Assembly: GCA_016802295.1 (NCBI GenBank)
Contig: JAESIW010000065.1
Coordinates: 806,001-870,000, forward strand
Source: Brachionus rotundiformis
Lineage: Eukaryota; Rotifera; Eurotatoria; Ploima; Brachionidae
Direction of reading: 5' to 3'
Length of the DNA stretch: 64,000 nucleotides
The notes beneath the pieces are model-generated. The model saw nothing but the letters and a program-made list of their open reading frames with translations. It did not search any database and was not told the origin of the DNA. This document shows, in pieces, positions 59,413 to 64,000 of this stretch. The position numbers and the translations under genes were made by a program. The stretch's first letter is position 1. Each line of letters begins with the position of its first letter.

Positions 59413-60297
59413 ATGAACTTGAATAAATTGATTGATTTTAAGAAAGCAGGTAACTTTGGTACAGACAAACTTGTTTATTGAAGTTACTAAAGTTTTGTTC
59501 TACAAGCTCCAATCACCCGATCAATTCTATTCTCAAACAATATTTCAACAAGTGCTTTTCGTCGTGATTATAGTAACAAATTTATATTAAATAATTAAAA
59601 AAGAAGTAAAAGTTATTTTTAATAGAATATATTGGAATTTCTGAAGATGAGTTATACTCTGATCTGACAAGTAAATCAGTTAATAAAATTTTAATGGGTG
59701 AATTGGTAAAAGGTACTTTTTTTAAGCTTTACTTTTCAATTTTCCAACATTTTATACTTAGGAATGATGACCACTCTTGGAAAATTTTTCACTGAACCGG
59801 TCACTATCAACTACCCATTTGAGAAAGGACCTTTGAGCCCAAGGTTCAGAGGAGAACATGCACTTAGACGTTATCCTAATGGTGAAGAACGTTGTATCGC
59901 CTGTAAATTGTGTGAGGCTGTGTGTCCAGCTCAGGTAACAAAAAGCATCTCAATTAAATAAATCTTATTATTACTAATTACAGGCAATTACCATTGAAGC
60001 CGAAGAAAGAGCCGATGGTAGCCGCAGAACCACCAGATATGATATTGATATGACAAAATGTATTTATTGCGGTTTTTGTCAAGAGGCATGTCCAGTTGAT
60101 GCAATTGTTGAAGTATAATTTTTTGGATAAGTTTTTATTTTTAAAATTTTAATTTAAATTCGAAGGGTCCCAATTTTGAATACACTACTGAGACTCATGA
60201 AGAGCTTATTTACAACAAAGAAAAATTACTTTCAAATGGAGATAGATGGGAGCCAGCAATCGCTGCTAATTTAAAAGCTGATCATAAATATAGATAA
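59413..60297 (+). CDS. NDUFS8: Complex I subunit NDUFS8 (23 kDa, TYKY)
   Basis: Mitochondrial NADH dehydrogenase subunit that carries iron-sulfur clusters N6a and N6b. Exons: 59413-59449 (tentative), 59493-59572, 59626-59712, 59762-59934, 59984-60112 and 60166-60297. The two 4Fe-4S motifs are CIACKLCEAVCP and CIYCGFCQEACP; flanks INYPFEKGPLSPRFRGEHAL and RADGSRRTTRYDIDMTKC are nearly identical to human. The second exon encodes a presequence-like SILFSNNISTSAFRRDYSNK that leads into DYKYIGI (human TYKYVNM). The first exon (MNLNKLIDFKKA) would give about 211 residues, as in human (210), but its phase is off by one base at the 59449/59493 junction. From 59493 on all phases agree. Poly(A) signal 60362-60367. 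Confidence 0.93.
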
Positions 60298-60933
60298 ACA
60301 ATTTTGCATAGAAATTTCATTCAATTTGCTCGATTAAATTTAATTTAAACTAATGTTTTAAAATAAAACTTAATAGATCAAGTTTTATATAATACAATTT
60401 AATAATTTAATGAATGTCCAAAATACTTAACTAGGCTGTAGCATTAAATTTAGAATTTTGATTGATTTTTCAAAAGCTTAATTTAAAAAAAATGAGATTA
60501 ATTTTTAAGTTTGAGGCCTAAATTAGTTTTGTAATTAACTTAATTGTAAAAAAATTTTCAAATAAATTCCAAATATATTTTAACTTATATTATGTTATAA
60601 AAATTTGAATTAAAAATTAAGTTTTCAATTTAAAATAAAATTTTATTGATAAAATTAAAAAACTAAAAAAAAAAGTGATAATTTTAATCTAACACATATA
60701 ATTAAAAAATAACTTAAAAAGATAATAATTGTTTAAAATAAATTTAATTTATTTATATTTTTTTAATCCGATTATATCAATAAATATATCTCCAAAACAG
60801 AGAACCTAAAATAAACATAAAAAGGGCTCTAAACTTGACACAAAAGCGCCTCAAAAAAATCAATTTATCCGGTTTTTATTCAACAATACGATAACAAGTA
60901 AGTCAATATCACCTAATTAATTATATACATGTT
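60298..60933. other. Intergenic DNA between convergent genes
   Basis: NDUFS8 poly(A) signal at 60362-60367. The rest is A/T-rich 3' flank shared with the minus-strand TASOR-domain gene. Nothing else seen. Confidence 0.55.
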
Positions 60934-62894
60934 TCATGGTCTTTGGTAAGGATGATGTCTGGCTTGAAGCAGTCTATTTCTTTGAACCCCGGCTAGTTGA
61001 TCAAGTGAAACTGCTCCTTGCAAACCTTGCAATTGGCGATAATCGATTAGTTGATAACCCATTGGTACAGATGAAGCATTTTGACCAGCCGATAGTCCCG
61101 CTTGAGCTGTTAAACCATTTAGACCTAAGCCACCATTAGCTAATTGATAGTTTAATAGTTGTTGTTGCTGAAGCTGTTGTAGCTGTTGAAGTTGTTGGTT
61201 CTGACTTTGGACGTTATTTCCGGCAAGCATATAACCTTGCTGTGTAGCAATAGCAGCTTGAGCAGAAGGAGATGGTGCATACATTTGCTGAGCAGATTGA
61301 CCATTATAAGCTAAAACAGCTGCTTGACCATTTATTTGATTGTTGATTGGAGTCGTTTTAGGGGATTGTGTTTGAGGAGTCTGCTGGGCTTGTGGCTGCG
61401 AAGGATTTGAATTATTCTGCACTGGTTGAGTTGGTTTTTGACTTGCTGGCTGAGGAGCTGCCTGATAAATTATTTGCGGAGTCTGCTGAGCTTGTTGCAG
61501 ATTATTAGTCTGAGAAGCTGTTTGAAAGAGTTGACCATTTATTAGTGTCTGATTTGCAGGTATTTTTTGCAATGCTGCCATTTGCTGCTGAGCCTGTGCC
61601 TGTATCAGTTGTTGTTGAAGAATAGCTTGAGTCTGAGCCTGTTGCGCTGCAACCAATTGCTGTTGAACTAGACCTGGGGCGGTCACATAAGTTAAACCAT
61701 TTGGACCTCTACACAAAAAAACTTGCTGCTGAAGAGCTGGTTGATTTAAAAAAGACTGAGCATGTAGACCACCAATAGCTTGTGGAATTTGTGGAGTTGA
61801 ATATGGTAAGCGAATGCCCAAAGCACTTGGCTGGTAAACGAAAGGATTAATTGCTGTTGGAATAGCCTGTCTATAAGCAGTGTAAGCAGTTGGTTTTGGA
61901 TAAACGTTGGCTGTTGATTTAACAGTTCCATTTGGAGTTGTAGAGGTTATTGGGGTACCGTTTGGAGTTGCTGATTGCGTTTGAGATTGACTTGAGTTTG
62001 GAGTCGTTGTTCCATTTACACTTTCTTGTTTAGGAGACGTAGATACTTGGTCAATCTTTTGCTCCTGTTCATTCTTGATTTCGGTATTGTTATTCGCAGG
62101 CTCGTCTTTTGTTTCTTCTGGTTTTGCTTGTTCATTTTCTTCAAGTTTATCGACTTCATCTTTTTTTTCCTCTTTTACTGGCTCATTATCTTTATCATCA
62201 ACATGCTCTGGAATCGGTTCTGATGAACTCTTTTCGTCAATTTTTGTTTCGGGTTCAGATTCAATTTTTTCATTTGATTGTCCATTACTCTCAGCGTTTT
62301 GGGGAATTATTTCCAAATCGTTGAAATTAACAGGCCATTCATTAGACTCTTCAGTCCTTAGCCACGTTACTACTGCATACGGCAAACAATGTCTGGGTCT
62401 TTTAATTGGAATTTTATTTGAATCATGCTCATATAGATAAATCTTTTTTTTGTCATCAATTAATAAAATTCATTTGATCAAATTTTAAATTACTTGTGAG
62501 TGATCAAATTGGATCTCAATACCATCGCTCTCCTTGGGAGCTATTACCGACATATGGCTGTTAAAATTTACAGTAGCAGGAATTGGCGCCAGTTTAGCAT
62601 CTTTTCGAACCAGAGCCAAAGTCTGTTTGCCATAGTAAATTTTAAAAATTATCATTTTAAGGGTAAAATGGTCCGGATAGCGATGCAGTTCATTATATCT
62701 GAGAGCCACATCTGGGTATTTACACAAGTAAACACCTGACTTACTCTGACCAATAACATTATAATTACTCTCTTGACACTGATAGCCATTTTGTACAATT
62801 TCATTAATCTGATGGTCATTCTCAATCAAAAATGCAAAATGTTCTTCAGTTTCACAATCTTCTTTGGCCTGTGATTTGAATTCTGTTTTGATCT
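60934..62894 (-). CDS. TASOR-domain (DUF3715) protein with Q-rich tail, 5' end missing
   Basis: Two exons are clear, 62894-62494 and 62442-60934, encoding about 635 residues. The first begins in mid-codon, so upstream exons exist, probably beyond 64000. The N-terminal part matches the pseudo-PARP DUF3715 domain of TASOR: EEHFAFLIEND, NVIGQSKSGVYLCKYPDVAL, MIIFKIYYGKQ, NFNSHMSV and YLYEHDSNKIPIKRPRHCLP with PYAVVTW. In vertebrates TASOR is the core of the HUSH silencing complex. After the domain comes a K/E-rich acidic stretch (about residues 165-240 of the visible part), then a long Q/N/A/P/T-rich low-complexity region with CAG/CAA runs (QQLQQLQQLQQQQLL), ending LLQARHHPYQRP. Human TASOR's further C-terminal domains are not seen. 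Function is inferred only from the domain. Confidence 0.75.
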
Positions 62895-64000
62895 CTAATC
62901 ATATATTTAAATTAATAAACTATTTCATCAAATAAATTTTATAATTAAAATCAAAAATAAAAGTGTTTTAAAAAAAAATTTTAAAAAAAATGGAAATAAA
63001 ATCAAATATTCTCTTAAAAATCACAACGATTAGAATTAGATTTTAATCATTCAAGCTTTTTTAGATGTTTAAACAGTTAAATAGCAGTTTTAATTTTTTT
63101 CGGAAAGTTCAATTGACTCAATCGTTGGCAAAACTTTGAATTTTCGTTAAAATGCCAAGATTGTGCCAAATAAACTTGAAAATATTAGCATTTGATTAAA
63201 TGTTTCTATTAGATAAAAACTCATATTTAAATATAGCCAACAGGGTTTGATTATTTTTAAGAGAAGCAAAATAATTTAATATTATTATAAAATAATTATT
63301 TTACAAAATAAAAATTATCTTGTATAAGTCTAATATTAATTGTTAATTTTTAATTAAAAAAAATTTAAGAAATTTTGTCCATTGGACACTCGACCGTATT
63401 CAGTATTTTAAAAAGTAGTTTTTCTAAGTCGAGAGGCCTCTGTGAATAACTAGATTAGCAACAAAACAAATAATAATAATAATAATTACGCTGCAATATT
63501 TAAAAAATTTAAAAAAATAAAGATTGAGAAAATTTACATACAAACTTTGAGTTTTTTATTTTTTTGATCATCTTAATCTAAATTTGGAAATGGTTTAATA
63601 CATCATTTAATTCAATGGATGCTCAACAGCTAGAATTAAGAATAAAATAAAGTGCATCAGTATTTTTTTAAATCTATGTTTGATCCGATACATTTTATTT
63701 CCTTCATTTTAATTCGTACGTCATTATTCAGATAAAACATTCTTAATTAATAAAAATTTCAAAATATAATAGCTATTTTAAAGCGGTTAGATGTTAGTTA
63801 ATTTAAAAAAAATCATCAAAATAATTAAATATATTTACAAAAAAAGGATTTGTAAGAAAATTTTTTGCTAAATAATTAAACAAAATTTTAATCATTACCG
63901 AATTGTTCTAAAAATTTAATAATAAAAATATCAATTTAATTCAACTAATATGAATAAAATTTTTTATGTAATACAGTATTCATAAAAAAATTGCTATTTC
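62895..64000. other. Upstream or intronic DNA at window end
   Basis: Probably intron and/or promoter of the TASOR-domain gene. It contains an (AAT)6-like microsatellite at about 63466-63487, just after a slightly GC-richer patch (63375-63460) that might be a retroelement 3' end or an exon. Neither can be established. Confidence 0.4.

Noticed and set aside
63370..63440. Possible upstream exon of the TASOR-domain gene on the minus strand
   Set aside because: An AG precedes a 24-codon open stretch (RPLDLEKLLFKIL), but no convincing donor follows and no match to the TASOR N-terminus was apparent.
1..64000. CRISPR arrays, rRNA genes, canonical tRNA genes, bacterial operons
   Set aside because: No regularly spaced repeats, no rRNA-like block and no complete cloverleaf with good A and B boxes was seen. 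Spliced animal genes rule out a prokaryotic source.

Overview
The window is nuclear DNA of a small animal with a very AT-rich genome. Genes have short canonical GT-AG introns (mostly 45-70 nt), there are no operons, and the gene set is metazoan: TMEM184, a Shisa-like protein, flightless-1, RPB7, NDUFS8 and three ciliary axoneme genes. Base composition, compact introns and orphan receptors with a leucine-rich-like ectodomain fit a monogonont rotifer (Brachionus-like). That placement is inference. It could be another AT-rich spiralian.

Layout, left to right. 0.5-2.0 kb: TMEM184-family membrane protein (-). 3.4-6.6 kb: SPMIP4/C7orf31-like sperm microtubule inner protein (-), which I rebuild as one seven-exon gene. 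8.7-11.2 kb: carnitine acetyltransferase-like enzyme (-). 14.5-15.9 kb: intronless single-pass membrane protein (+). 16.3-18.1 kb: decayed Tc1-like transposon with a truncated LINE nested inside its terminal repeat region (-). 18.5-20.5 kb: STPG2-like PGPG-repeat protein (-). 23.9-28.5 kb: flightless-1 (+). 29.4-30.5 kb: TMEM115 (+). 31.5-32.5 kb: HAPSTR1/C16orf72 homolog (-), a striking GC island. 33.5-34.2 kb: RNA polymerase II subunit RPB7 (+). 35.1-37.4 kb: intronless 7TM receptor (-) whose ectodomain resembles the 14.5 kb protein. 37.4-51.2 kb: gene desert with one LINE relic and a perfect inverted repeat. 51.2-52.6 kb: Shisa-like membrane protein (+). 53.5-54.2 kb: LINE 3' fragment (+). 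54.5-57.4 kb: dynein regulatory complex subunit DRC7 (+). 58.4-58.7 kb: foldback MITE. 59.4-60.3 kb: complex I subunit NDUFS8 (+). 60.9-62.9 kb: TASOR-domain (DUF3715) protein with a glutamine-rich tail (-), 5' end not found.

Exon models were built by hand from splice motifs, reading-frame continuity and remembered similarity to human proteins. Every complete multi-exon model sums to a multiple of three except the first junction of NDUFS8. Three genes (SPMIP4, STPG2, DRC7) act in motile cilia or sperm flagella. The rest are housekeeping or receptor genes and do not form one pathway. The least ordinary items are the ectodomain shared by a single-pass protein and a GPCR, the TASOR-domain protein, the GC-rich HAPSTR1 gene with a Cys/His-rich tail, and the nested transposon.
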